Positions 51,046-59,827 of a stretch of 64,000 nucleotides of DNA are shown one piece after another (the stretch's first letter is position 1; each line of letters begins with the position of its first letter). The notes beneath the pieces were generated by a model. It worked only from the letters and a program-made list of their open reading frames with translations, made no database searches and was not told the DNA's origin. Source of the DNA: Novosphingobium sp. CF614 (GTDB lineage: Bacteria; Pseudomonadota; Alphaproteobacteria; Sphingomonadales; Sphingomonadaceae); NCBI RefSeq assembly GCF_900113255.1, contig NZ_FOOR01000002.1:124001-188000 (forward strand), written 5' to 3'. Position numbers and translations under genes: made by a program.

Positions 51046-51786
51046 TCAGTCGCGCTGGCCCAGGAAGCTCAGCAGGAACTGGAACATGTTGATGAAGTCC
51101 AGGTAGAGGCTGAGCGCGCCGAGCACCACCGCCTTGCCGACGAATTCGGTGCCGCGCAGCTGGTAGTACTGGTTCTTGAGCATCTGCGTGTCATAGGCGG
51201 TGAGACCCGCGAAGATCAGCACGCCCAGGACCGAAATCACCAGTTGCAGCACCGTCGAGCCGACGAAGATATTGATGAGCATCGCCACCAGGATGCCGAC
51301 CAGGCCCATCAGCAGGAACGTGCCGAAGCCCGACAGATCCTTCTTGGTGGTGTAGCCGTAGAGGCTCAGGCCCGCGAAGGCCGCCGAAGTCGCGAAGAAG
51401 GTCGTCGCGATCGAGCTTGCGGTGAAGACCAGGAAGATCGTCGAGAGCGACAGGCCCATGATGACCGCGAAGCCCCAATAGAGCATCTGCAGCGTCGAGG
51501 TCTGCATGCGGTTGGCGCCGTAGCTCATCGCGAACACGAACCCGAGCGGGGCCAGCATGACCAGCCACTTGAGCGGCGAGTACATCATCTGCTCGGCCAT
51601 GCCCGACCGCGCGAAGAGCAGCGCGACGATGCCCGAAAGCAGCACGCCCGAGGCCATGTAGTTGTAGATCGACAGCATGTGACGGCGCAGCCCCATGTCA
51701 TACGAGACTTGGCCGGCAGTGCGTCCGTCAAGGCTCGGAGACGCACCGAAGCCCGGACGGGGCTGGGGGTCGTTCCAATTCGCCAT
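51046..51786 (-). CDS. Bax inhibitor-1 / YccA-family membrane protein
   Basis: A 246-residue inner-membrane protein with seven hydrophobic helices and a 25-residue polar N-terminus. BI-1 family motifs are MLSIYNYMASGVLLSGIVALLF, GANRMQTSTLQMLYWGFAVIMGLSLS, ATSAAFAGLSLYGYTTKKDLSGFGTFLLMGLVGI and the conserved GLTAYDTQMLKNQYYQ with paired Asp residues later (LYLDFINMFQFLL). Members act as Ca2+/H+-linked channels or regulate FtsH-like proteases; which applies here is unknown. AAAGGGAG precedes ATG 51786. Confidence 0.92.
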   Translation of the reverse strand: MANWNDPQPRPGFGASPSLDGRTAGQVSYDMGLRRHMLSIYNYMASGVLLSGIVALLFARSGMAEQMMYSPLKWLVMLAPLGFVFAMSYGANRMQTSTLQMLYWGFAVIMGLSLSTIFLVFTASSIATTFFATSAAFAGLSLYGYTTKKDLSGFGTFLLMGLVGILVAMLINIFVGSTVLQLVISVLGVLIFAGLTAYDTQMLKNQYYQLRGTEFVGKAVVLGALSLYLDFINMFQFLLSFLGQRD

Positions 51787-52034
51787 TTCAAACTCCCTTT
51801 CGCGGGGCATCTTCCGCACAACGCGGACCCCGCACAGACGCAATATCGGCGTGAGCGGTTAAAGTTTCAAGAAAAACCGGACCGGAACAATTGTGTCAAA
51901 ATGTATGCCGCCGCCGAAAGCCCGTTCCAGGCGGGCGCCCCTGTCCGATTCGGTTGATCGGAAGGCCTGCTTCCCACCGCTTCGACCCTCGCGAGCCGCC
52001 CAGCAACGTGCACGGGGAAAGAATTGCGAGACCG

Positions 52035-52841
52035 TCAGCCCTTGCGCGCCGCCGCCGCCATTTCGGCATTGCGGTCGCGCGAGGCGGCCATCGCCTTGGC
52101 GACGACTTTGGCCAGCGCCCCCTCGGCATCGAGCACGTCGAGCCCGGCGCGGGTGGAGCCGCCGGGGCTGGCGACTTTGTCGGCCAGCTCGCCCGGCGAG
52201 AATTCCGATGTCCCGGCCAGCAGCGCCGCCCCTTCGACCATGGCGAGCGCGAGGCGCCGCGACTGCCCCTCATCGAGCCCGAGCGCGACGGCGCCGGAGG
52301 CCAGCGAATCGATGAAGCGATAGACGAAAGCCGGCCCGCAGCCGGCAAGCGCGGTGACCGCGTCGAAGAGATGTTCTCCCGCCAGCCATTCGGGCGTGCC
52401 GAGCGGCGCCATCAGCGCGGTGACGGCGGCGCGGCCGGTCTCGTCAAGGCCGCGCGCGTCAAGCGCGATCGGCGACTTGCCGATGGCGGCGGCCAGATTG
52501 GGCATGATCCGCACGATCGCGCCGGCCCGGGGAAAACGCGCGGCGAGGCTGGCGAACTCCACGCCCGCGAGAATGGAGAAAAGCACCGTCTCGCGCCCCG
52601 CAAGCGCGGCGAGCGCCGGTGCGACATCGTCCAGCCCTTGCGGCTTGATCCCCAGCAGGATCGCATCGAACCGCCCCGTCGGCAGTTCGCGCAGCAGGGT
52701 CACGCCCTCCGGCAACCCGGTGCGACAGGGATCGACCACGGTGAAGCGCGAAGCGGGAATGCCGCCGGCGAGCCAGCCGGACAGCATCGCCCCCGCCATG
52801 TTGCCGCAGCCGACGAGCAGGATGTTCTGAAAGCGGTTCAT
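52035..52841 (-). CDS. proC: Pyrroline-5-carboxylate reductase ProC
   Basis: ProC reduces pyrroline-5-carboxylate to proline, the last step of proline synthesis. The 268-residue protein has the Rossmann start ILLVGCGNMAGAMLSGW, GIKPQ, RIMPNLAAAIGKSP, the dimer motif VTALAGCGPAFVYRFIDSLASGAVALGL, and the C-terminal KVASPGGSTRAGLDVL. It is downstream of the YbjN gene on the same strand with about 185 bp between, which hold a repeat copy, so its transcription may be separate. Confidence 0.95.
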   Translation of the reverse strand: MNRFQNILLVGCGNMAGAMLSGWLAGGIPASRFTVVDPCRTGLPEGVTLLRELPTGRFDAILLGIKPQGLDDVAPALAALAGRETVLFSILAGVEFASLAARFPRAGAIVRIMPNLAAAIGKSPIALDARGLDETGRAAVTALMAPLGTPEWLAGEHLFDAVTALAGCGPAFVYRFIDSLASGAVALGLDEGQSRRLALAMVEGAALLAGTSEFSPGELADKVASPGGSTRAGLDVLDAEGALAKVVAKAMAASRDRNAEMAAAARKG

Positions 52842-52902
52842 GACGCGCCGCTTAGACCAAATTCCATGGATCGAAAATCTTGCCCCCTCATTCTTCCCCT
52901 TG

Positions 52903-52946
52903 TTTCGTCATTGCCGCACCGCCTGCGGCGGCTCGCAATGACGAAA
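52903..52946. repeat. Palindrome of the composite intergenic repeat
   Basis: TTTCGTCATTGC (52903-52914) and GCAATGACGAAA (52935-52946) are perfect 12-bp arms around a GC-rich loop (CACCGCCTGCGGCGGCTC within). The following segment GAGAAGACGAGTCTCACTTG resembles the outer part of the 42250-42400 copy. Confidence 0.8.
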
Positions 52947-53025
52947 GGAGAAGACGAGTCTCACTTGAAGAAACTTGATATCGGGCCGGCGCACGCACGC
53001 TGCCAAGGGCAAGCCCGCGGCGGCG

Positions 53026-53544
53026 TCAAGCTTCCCCGGCGGCGTCCACCAGCGCGGCGGCCAGCGCCTCGGCCGGGGTCTTGTCGCCCCACAGGATGAA
53101 CTGGAACACCGGGTAGAAGCGGTCGCATTCCTCGATCGCGGCCTCTACCACCAGCTGCGCCTGCCCGGGGCCGAGCAGGCCATCCTCGCCCAGCATCAGC
53201 CCGTGGCGGTAAAGCACCACGCCGCCGTTCGACCAGACATCGAAATGGCCCAGCCAGAGCTGCTCGTTTATCAGCGCCAGCGCCTCGAACATCGCCGCGC
53301 GCTTGCCGTCGGCAACGCGGATGTCGGGCAGGCAGAGGAGTTGCAGCACCCGGTCCTCCGCGCGCCAGATCGCCTGGAACTGGTACGTGGCCCAGGCCCC
53401 CTTCACTTCGGCGGAAATCTCGTCCTCGCCGGAATATTCGAAAGGCCAGTCGTGCGCTTCGAACAGCGACGCCAGCATTTCCACGGGGGCGGAGTCCTCT
53501 TCCCGGTCGATATCGTTCTGAACCGTCCTCATAAATTCCGACAT
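53026..53544 (-). CDS. YbjN-domain protein
   Basis: A 172-residue cytoplasmic protein with the YbjN fold: DREEDSAPVEMLASLFEAHDWPFEYSGEDEISAEVKGAWATYQFQAIWRAEDRVLQLLCLPDIRV, then LINEQLWLGHFDVWSNGGVVLYRHGLML and VVEAAIEECDRFYPVFQFILWG. The fold resembles type III secretion chaperones; its role in alphaproteobacteria is unclear. ATG 53544 is preferred over upstream codons. A perfect DnaA-box-like nonamer lies about 110 bp upstream. Confidence 0.85.
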   Translation of the reverse strand: MSEFMRTVQNDIDREEDSAPVEMLASLFEAHDWPFEYSGEDEISAEVKGAWATYQFQAIWRAEDRVLQLLCLPDIRVADGKRAAMFEALALINEQLWLGHFDVWSNGGVVLYRHGLMLGEDGLLGPGQAQLVVEAAIEECDRFYPVFQFILWGDKTPAEALAAALVDAAGEA

Positions 53545-53706
53545 AAGCCCTTCCGCGAATTCACCCGCATGGATGCTGTGCCAGGGCAGGAAAGCACAAT
53601 GCCGGCAACCGCGATCACCTGCGCATAACTGCACAAGGCTGTTAACAGCGTGTGGATAAGACTAATCGAAACTTAATCGGCCGGCAAAACCGGCGCCGCC
53701 GCCCGG

Positions 53707-55638
53707 CTAATTCTTCGGCAAGGCGTCAACCACCTGGCCGGCCGGACTCGTCCACGGCAGTGCGTCGTCGATCCCGGCCTTCTTCAGATCCACGATGAAC
53801 TGGTTGGCGGCCTTCTGGGTTTCGAACGGGCCGGCGAGCACGCGGTTGGTGCGGCCCATGTCGCTCACATAGGCTTGCCGCCCCTTGAACAACGCCGGCG
53901 CCTGCTTCGCGCGGCGGCGCCAGTCGAAGGCGATCGCGTCCTTGTCCCGCCCGACGCCAATCTGCACCCAGATGCGGCTGGGATGCGCGGGAGGCGCCGG
54001 CTTCTTGGGCTTGGGCTTTTCCACCGGCTTCCTTTCCTCGACCTTGGGTTCCGGTTTCGGTTCGGGGCGGGCCGGCTCGATCTTGCTGATGTCGACCGCG
54101 CCGGGGACCGGCGCCGCCTGTGTCGCCGGCTTGCCGAAGTCGGCGAATATCTCCGCGAGCGACGGCTGCGCCGGCCCCGGGACGGCCGGTGCGGGAATCG
54201 CGGAGGAAGGCGGTGCGGCGGACGTGCTTTCAGCGATGGGCTGGACGACGGGCGCGGAGGAAACGGCCGTCGGCGTTGGCGGCGATGCAGGCGCGGGTGT
54301 CGGCGCAGGCGCAGCCGACACCGCCGGACCGCCGCCCTGCGTGGCCGGCAGACTGGCGAGATCGAAGCCCGGCGCGGGAGCCTTGGCGGGGGCCTTGACG
54401 GGGGACGCAGGCGGCGCCTGGGTAGCCGCCTGGACCGGCGCGGGCGGGGTGGTGGCCGCTCCGGCAGAAGCCAGCGCAACCTTCTGCGACGGGGCGGGCG
54501 CAGGCGCGGGTTGGGCGGCCGCGGGCGAAAGCGCTGTGCTTCGCGCGATCGGCGGCAATTCACCGGTGCTTTCGATCGCGGGCCTGGGTTCCGGCGGGAC
54601 CACCCGGTCAGGATCGGCCGACGCCGACGGCGTCTTGCGCGACGAGCCGGTACGGGTCGCTTCGCCGGCTTGCGCCCCGGCGGCGCGGGCCGTGTTCGAC
54701 GCGATCCTCGTCCTGCTCGAAGGCTTCTTGTCCTTGGCCCCTCGCCCCCCATCGAGCGGCTCGCCCTTGGGAACCAGGCCGGAGTCCGCCGCGGCGACGC
54801 GCGGCGGGGCATAAGCCGCTATGCGCGCATCGTCGCGGCCGATTTCGGAAGCACGCGGAAACCGGCCGAGATTGGCGGCGGCGGCCTGCTGCGCCTTGGT
54901 CAGGCGCGGCATGTAGCGCAAATAGGGCGCAATGCTTTCCGCCAGTTGCGGGGGCAGGATCGTCTCCGCGACATCGACCGCCTGCTTGGCGTCCCCGCCG
55001 ATCGCAAGCGCGAAGGCCCGCGCGCGCCAACCCGGCTTGTCCTGCTTGCGCAGCAGCGGCATCAGCGTCGCTTCCGCCGACTTCTGGTCCCCGGCCATCG
55101 CCTGGCTGAGCGCGAGCCGCAGGCGCGCCTCGTCGTTCTCGCCCGCCGCCATCGCCGCCGCATAATAGCGCTGCGCCGTCGCGTTGTCGCCCACGAGGTC
55201 ATAGGCGAGGCCGCGATCAGCGGCGATCCGCGCCGGAGCCGCGCCGGCCTTCTCGGCGGCGTCGAAGTAGGGGATGGCGCTGACCGGATCGCCGGTCATG
55301 ACGTAAGCCCCGGCCAGCCCCGCCTTGACCCGGGGATTGTCGGGGGAAATCTTGTCCGCCCGGCGGTAGAAGCCGATTGCCGCATCGAAATCGCCAAGAC
55401 CGCGCGCCGCTTCGCCCGCGTCGATCAAGGCCGTTATATCGCGCGGATCACGCCCGAGCCGGGCAAGCGCGGCATTGAGGCGCTGGCTCTCGATACTGGG
55501 CAAGGACTGGACCACGGGCCGGGAAACCACCGGCGCGCCTTGCGCCAGGGCCAGGCCCGGCCAGCCAAGGCAGTAGCCCGCCGCCGCTCCCGCCACCAAC
55601 CGCCAAAGCTTGAGCTCGACCCGCAAGACCCCGGACAT
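53707..55638 (-). CDS. Exported SPOR-domain protein with TPR region
   Basis: A 643-residue protein: signal or anchor segment (LVAGAAAGYCLGWPGLALAQ), TPR-like repeats near 45-290 (ITALIDAGEAARGLGDFDAAIGFYRRADKISPDNPRVKAGLAGAYVMTGD), a long Pro/Ala-rich linker (about 320-560), and a C-terminal SPOR domain near 565-635 (RIWVQIGVGRDKDAIAFDWRRRAKQAPALFKGRQAYVSDMGRTNRVLAGPFETQKAANQFI) that binds denuded glycan at the septum. It lies 195 bp past ftsZ on the same strand, so a cell-division role is likely. Three 13-bp repeats precede the start. Confidence 0.88.
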   Translation of the reverse strand: MSGVLRVELKLWRLVAGAAAGYCLGWPGLALAQGAPVVSRPVVQSLPSIESQRLNAALARLGRDPRDITALIDAGEAARGLGDFDAAIGFYRRADKISPDNPRVKAGLAGAYVMTGDPVSAIPYFDAAEKAGAAPARIAADRGLAYDLVGDNATAQRYYAAAMAAGENDEARLRLALSQAMAGDQKSAEATLMPLLRKQDKPGWRARAFALAIGGDAKQAVDVAETILPPQLAESIAPYLRYMPRLTKAQQAAAANLGRFPRASEIGRDDARIAAYAPPRVAAADSGLVPKGEPLDGGRGAKDKKPSSRTRIASNTARAAGAQAGEATRTGSSRKTPSASADPDRVVPPEPRPAIESTGELPPIARSTALSPAAAQPAPAPAPSQKVALASAGAATTPPAPVQAATQAPPASPVKAPAKAPAPGFDLASLPATQGGGPAVSAAPAPTPAPASPPTPTAVSSAPVVQPIAESTSAAPPSSAIPAPAVPGPAQPSLAEIFADFGKPATQAAPVPGAVDISKIEPARPEPKPEPKVEERKPVEKPKPKKPAPPAHPSRIWVQIGVGRDKDAIAFDWRRRAKQAPALFKGRQAYVSDMGRTNRVLAGPFETQKAANQFIVDLKKAGIDDALPWTSPAGQVVDALPKN

Positions 55639-55669
55639 CCCTGCCAAACGACAGGCGCGTGCCGCCTGT

Positions 55670-55706
55670 CCAAAACACCGTGCCAAAACACCGCGCCAAA
55701 ACACGG
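55670..55706. repeat. Three 13-bp tandem repeats upstream of the SPOR gene
   Basis: CCAAAACACCG at 55670-55680 and 55683-55693, and CCAAAACACGG at 55696-55706, are in phase every 13 bp. A perfect 8-bp hairpin (GACAGGCG 55650-55657, CGCCTGTC 55663-55670) lies between them and the start codon at 55638. Confidence 0.8.
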
Positions 55707-55833
55707 CAACCGGCCGGCCGCCGATGAAGCCGCTATCGGATGCCGCCGATGAACCTCATGCGAACGGCCCGGGGCCCTTGGCGGCGGATCGCCGCCCGCA
55801 TGCGGCGGTCCGCCGCGCGTGCGTTCCGGCCGC

Positions 55834-57411
55834 CTACTGGTTGTTCTGCCTGCCGAGGAAGCGCGGAATGCTGATGGAAGCGCCATCGCCGTCCTCGCTC
55901 TCGGGCGATGGGTCGCTCGCGCCCGGCTTGGGGCGGGAAAGACTGGTCATCCGCTCGAACAGGGTGCTGCCACCGCCCGGCGGCTTCGGACGCGCCGAGA
56001 GGTCGGCCGGCTGGGCGCCGCGCGGCGCGCTGGCCTGTCCGCCGTCGAGCAGCAGTTCGTCCTGCCTCCGCGTCGGCGCGAAGGAAGCCGTTTGCGGGAA
56101 CGCCGTTTCGGGCTGCGCCTCTTGCGCGGCGCCAAGCTCGAGCGGCTCGGCGCGCGAGCCGGCCAGGCCGGAGAGGCTGGCATAGTTGCCCGATCCGGCC
56201 CCGTCTTCCTCCGGCCCCTCTATTTCATCGCCCGCGCCCAGTTCCAGCTCGGCGGTCGGCCGATAAGGTTCCGGCGCCGACGCCGCGATGGGCTGGGGCT
56301 CGCGGCGCTCGAACGGTTCCGGCGCCGGAGGCGTTTCGGTGTACCTGGGCGCGGCAGGCGCTGCGGATGCCTGCATCCCCGGGCGCACCGGCCCTCGCGA
56401 GGCGCCGAGATTCATCGGGCGCGAAGCGATCTCGGCCTGCTCAGCGCTCTGCTCGATGCCGGTGGCGACCACCGAGACGCGGATCTTGCCCTGCAGGTCC
56501 GGATTGAAGGCGGAACCCCAGATGATGTTCGCGTCGCTGTCCACCAGTTCGCGGATGTGGTTGGCGGCTTCGTCGACTTCGAGCAGCTTCATGTCGTCGC
56601 CGCCGATGATCGAGATGATGACGCCCTTCGCGCCCTGCATCGAGACGCCGTCGAGCAGCGGATTGGCGATGGCGCGTTCCGCTGCCTCCAGCGCGCGGTT
56701 CGGGCCTTCGCCCTGCCCGGTGCCCATCATCGCCTTGCCCATTTCGCCCATCACCGATCGCACGTCGGCGAAATCCAGGTTGATAAGGCCGGGCATGACC
56801 ATCAGGTCGGTGATCGAACGCACGCCCTGCTGCAGCACTTCGTCGGCAAGCTGGAAAGCCTCCTTGAAAGTGGTCTCCGCCTTGGCGACGAGGAACAGGT
56901 TCTGGTTGGGGATGACGATCAGCGTATCGACATGCTTCTGCAGTTCCTCGATGCCGGCATCGGCGGAACGCATGCGGCGCGTGCCTTCGAACAGGAACGG
57001 CTTGGTCACGACGCCGACGGTCAGCACGCCCTTTTCGCGCGCGGCCCGGGCGATGATCGGCGCCGCGCCGGTGCCGGTGCCGCCGCCCATGCCGGCCGCG
57101 ATGAAGACCATGTGCACGCCTTCCAGGATGCGGTCGATCTCGGCAATGGTTTCTTCCGCCGCTGCGCGGCCGACTTCGGGGCGCGAACCGGCGCCGAGGC
57201 CCTGGGTGATGTCGGGCCCGAGCTGGATCCGCGTCTCGGCGATCGAATTGTTGAGCGCCTGCGCGTCGGTATTGGCGACGACGAAGTCCACGCCCTCGAT
57301 CTGGGCTTCGATCATGTTGCCGATCGCGTTGCCGCCGGCGCCGCCGACTCCGATCACGACGATCCGCGGACGAAGCTCCTCGATCGCTGGCGGTCCGATG
57401 TTAATGCTCAT
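55834..57411 (-). CDS. ftsZ: Cell division protein FtsZ
   Basis: The tubulin-like GTPase that forms the Z-ring, 525 residues. The GTP-binding signature GGGTGTG is at 109-115, the N-terminal GVGGAGGNA at 21-29, and the T7 loop [11 protein letters not shown] near 208-218 supplies the catalytic Asp. A long Pro/Ala/Glu-rich linker (about 330-510) is typical of alphaproteobacteria, and the C-terminal peptide [12 protein letters not shown] binds FtsA and other partners. ATG 57411 is the family start. It is the last gene of the division cluster. Confidence 0.98.
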   Translation of the reverse strand: MSINIGPPAIEELRPRIVVIGVGGAGGNAIGNMIEAQIEGVDFVVANTDAQALNNSIAETRIQLGPDITQGLGAGSRPEVGRAAAEETIAEIDRILEGVHMVFIAAGMGGGTGTGAAPIIARAAREKGVLTVGVVTKPFLFEGTRRMRSADAGIEELQKHVDTLIVIPNQNLFLVAKAETTFKEAFQLADEVLQQGVRSITDLMVMPGLINLDFADVRSVMGEMGKAMMGTGQGEGPNRALEAAERAIANPLLDGVSMQGAKGVIISIIGGDDMKLLEVDEAANHIRELVDSDANIIWGSAFNPDLQGKIRVSVVATGIEQSAEQAEIASRPMNLGASRGPVRPGMQASAAPAAPRYTETPPAPEPFERREPQPIAASAPEPYRPTAELELGAGDEIEGPEEDGAGSGNYASLSGLAGSRAEPLELGAAQEAQPETAFPQTASFAPTRRQDELLLDGGQASAPRGAQPADLSARPKPPGGGSTLFERMTSLSRPKPGASDPSPESEDGDGASISIPRFLGRQNNQ

Positions 57412-57591
57412 TTCGCTCTCCTGGCAGACGCGCTGGCAACCGCCTGGCAACCGCGCGCGCGAAGAAATTTCCTTGACCGGCTTGATTGCACGCTTCGACT
57501 CGTGGAGGCAAAGCGTCATAAACCTTTGTCCACAGCCAAAGCCGCCAGCCAAGGGGTTTCTTCGACACCCGCTGTCCAGACCGTGAACCGG

Positions 57592-58872
57592 TCAAAAATA
57601 CTCTTTCAGCGCCTGATAGACGCGGCCGACCATGCCCAGCCCGCTCAAGCGGACGGTGTTCTGCCCGCTCCGGCTCATCGCGCGAATGTCGACCGGATCG
57701 GCGGCAGCATATAGCACGAGACCGACCAATGTGGAAAATCCGGGCTTCACATGCGCCTCCGCCAGTCCCGTAAGATGCGGCACGCGGCCGATGCGCACCG
57801 GCTTGCCGATCGCCGCCTGGGCATAGTCGGCCAGGCCGACCAGTTCCGCGCCGCCGCCGGTGAACACCACCTGCTTGCCGCGCTGGCCGTTGAAACGCAT
57901 CAGCTTGAGCGCCTTGTTGACTTCTTCCATCAGCATGCCGAGCTGGCCGGTGATGACGCCGATCAGTTCCGCGCGCGGGATGCGGTTCTTGTCGTCGGCA
58001 TGACGCGCGATCGGGCCCGAGCCCTCCTCGCCCGGGGCGTTGACCGGAATCATCTCGCGGTGGTCGTGCGGGCTGGCGATCGCCGAGCCGTTGACGCACT
58101 TGAGCCGCTCCGCCTGGAACCGCCGGATGCCGAAGGCCGAGGCGACGGCATCGGTGATGTCGGCCGAGCCCATCGGAATCGCCACCATGTCGGTCAGCAT
58201 GCCGTGCGAATAGACCGCGACATTGGTGACTTCGGCCCCGAATTCGACCAGCGCCACGCCGAGGTCGCGTTCCTCGGGCGAAAGGCAGGCGTGGCCCGCC
58301 GCGATCGGGGAGCCCACGACCGCCTCGACCTCAAGATGCGCGCACTGCACCGCCTCGGTAAGATTGCGGATCGGTGCCCCGTCGGCCAGCATGACGTGAA
58401 TGTCGACGCCCAGCCGCTCGGCATGCAGCCCCTTGGGATTGGCGACGCCGTGGGCACCGTCGAGCCGGTACTGCGCGGGCTGGGCGTGGAGCACCATGCG
58501 CCCGTCCGGCTGGATCACGTCGCGCGCGGAGACGAGCAGCTGGTCGATGTCCTCCCGCTCGATGCGCCGCCCGCCGATCTCGGCATCGAACTGGTCGATG
58601 CGGCTGGCAAGGCCCGCGCCGGAGCAGCCGATCCAGACTTTCTGCACGGCGGTATCGGCCATCTTCTCCGCCCGGTCGATGGCATCGCGCACCGCGTAGG
58701 TGGCGGCGGCCATGTCCGTCACATAGCCGCGCTTGATCCCCTGGCTGGCGCGGTGGCCCGAGCCGAGCACGACCATGTCGCCCATCTCGTTGATCCCCGC
58801 GACGATCGCGGAGATCCGGAACGATCCGATATTGACCGCGCCGAACACGCGGGTGATCCGGGGGGCTGCCAT
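57592..58872 (-). CDS. ftsA: Cell division protein FtsA
   Basis: An actin-like ATPase that tethers FtsZ to the membrane, 426 residues. Features are the start RITRVFGAVNIGSFRISAIVAGI, the SHS2 subdomain region (HAQPAQYRLDGAHGVANPKGL), the phosphate-binding ALVEFGAEVTNVAVYSHG, and VVFTGGGAELVGLADYA. A short C-terminal helix (GMVGRVYQALKEYF) should insert in the membrane. ATG 58872 is 17 bp past the ftsQ stop. ftsZ follows after 180 bp, a gap that may hold an extra ftsZ promoter. Confidence 0.97.
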   Translation of the reverse strand: MAAPRITRVFGAVNIGSFRISAIVAGINEMGDMVVLGSGHRASQGIKRGYVTDMAAATYAVRDAIDRAEKMADTAVQKVWIGCSGAGLASRIDQFDAEIGGRRIEREDIDQLLVSARDVIQPDGRMVLHAQPAQYRLDGAHGVANPKGLHAERLGVDIHVMLADGAPIRNLTEAVQCAHLEVEAVVGSPIAAGHACLSPEERDLGVALVEFGAEVTNVAVYSHGMLTDMVAIPMGSADITDAVASAFGIRRFQAERLKCVNGSAIASPHDHREMIPVNAPGEEGSGPIARHADDKNRIPRAELIGVITGQLGMLMEEVNKALKLMRFNGQRGKQVVFTGGGAELVGLADYAQAAIGKPVRIGRVPHLTGLAEAHVKPGFSTLVGLVLYAAADPVDIRAMSRSGQNTVRLSGLGMVGRVYQALKEYF

Positions 58873-58888
58873 TACCGTTCCTCCGCCA

Positions 58889-59827
58889 TCATGGATTCTC
58901 GCTTCCCGCCGCATGCGCGACGGCGCCGGCCTTGAGCGCCAGCTCCTCGCCTTCCTCGTCGGGCACGCGCAGATAGATGCGGTCCCGGGCGCGCATGTCG
59001 AAAGCGGTGACTTTGCCGCCGAGCAGGCGATTGGTGCCGTCGAGCCGCGCGAACGTGACGAGCGCGCTGGCCGATTCCCGATCGCCCTCGGGCAGGGCGA
59101 GCACCTGCCCGGTCTGGAACGTCAGGTTCCAGCGCCGGTTGCCGATCCACTCCGCCTCCGCCACGCGCGGCTTGAGCGCCGGGGCCGCCTCCAGCAGGTG
59201 CGAGAGCGCCACCACCTGCTGCCCGGCGCCGAGGCCCGAGACTATGAGCTTGCCCGCCGCCTGCTTGCGGCTGATGACTTCCAGCTCGTGCCCGGTCTCG
59301 TCGATCAGCACGAAGCGATCGGCCTTGCGCAGCACCGCGTGCGGATCGCGCTCCACGATGTCGATGACGAGCGTGTCGGGCAACTGGCGCGAAACGCGGG
59401 CATCCTTGACCCAGGACAGTTCGAGCAGTTCGGCGCGCAGCCGTTCGAGATCGACCAGCGGCATGGCCCGGTCGCGCTCGGCCAGGGCCTTTTCGTAGAC
59501 CTTGAGCTCGTTGATGTTCTTGACCCCGCGCACCTCGACGCGCTTGACCTCGAAGCCGGCCTCGGCGGCGATCTGGGTCAGCTGATAGCTCGCCATGGTC
59601 GGCAGCCCGGCCATCGAGGCGACCACCCAGGCGAGCACCGCCGCGCCGCCCAGTATCGCGGCAAGGAAGATCCGGTGCAGCTGTTCTTCCGAAAACGGCA
59701 GCCAGCCCATGGCCATGTCGACCACGGAACCGGTGCGCGCCTGGGCCTGGCGGACCTTGACCTTGGTGCCGTGGGCCGCCGCGGCCTTGCGCGCGGTCTT
59801 GGCCTTGCGCCGGATCGTCGTGCTCAT
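58889..59827 (-). CDS. ftsQ: Cell division protein FtsQ
   Basis: A bitopic divisome scaffold of 312 residues: basic cytoplasmic N-terminus (TTIRRKAKTARKAAAAHGTKVKVRQ), one helix near 52-73 (RIFLAAILGGAAVLAWVVASMAGL), a POTRA domain (AEAGFEVKRVEVRGVKNINELKVYEK, about 88-160) and a beta domain (LSWVKDARVSRQLPDTLVIDIVERDPHAVLRK). It recruits FtsB/FtsL. It overlaps ddl by 4 bp. Confidence 0.95.
   Translation of the reverse strand: MSTTIRRKAKTARKAAAAHGTKVKVRQAQARTGSVVDMAMGWLPFSEEQLHRIFLAAILGGAAVLAWVVASMAGLPTMASYQLTQIAAEAGFEVKRVEVRGVKNINELKVYEKALAERDRAMPLVDLERLRAELLELSWVKDARVSRQLPDTLVIDIVERDPHAVLRKADRFVLIDETGHELEVISRKQAAGKLIVSGLGAGQQVVALSHLLEAAPALKPRVAEAEWIGNRRWNLTFQTGQVLALPEGDRESASALVTFARLDGTNRLLGGKVTAFDMRARDRIYLRVPDEEGEELALKAGAVAHAAGSENP

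Noticed and set aside
53875..55752. 625-codon plus-strand open frame
   Set aside because: Antisense to the SPOR/TPR gene; almost entirely Arg/Gly/Asp, a codon-shadow pattern.
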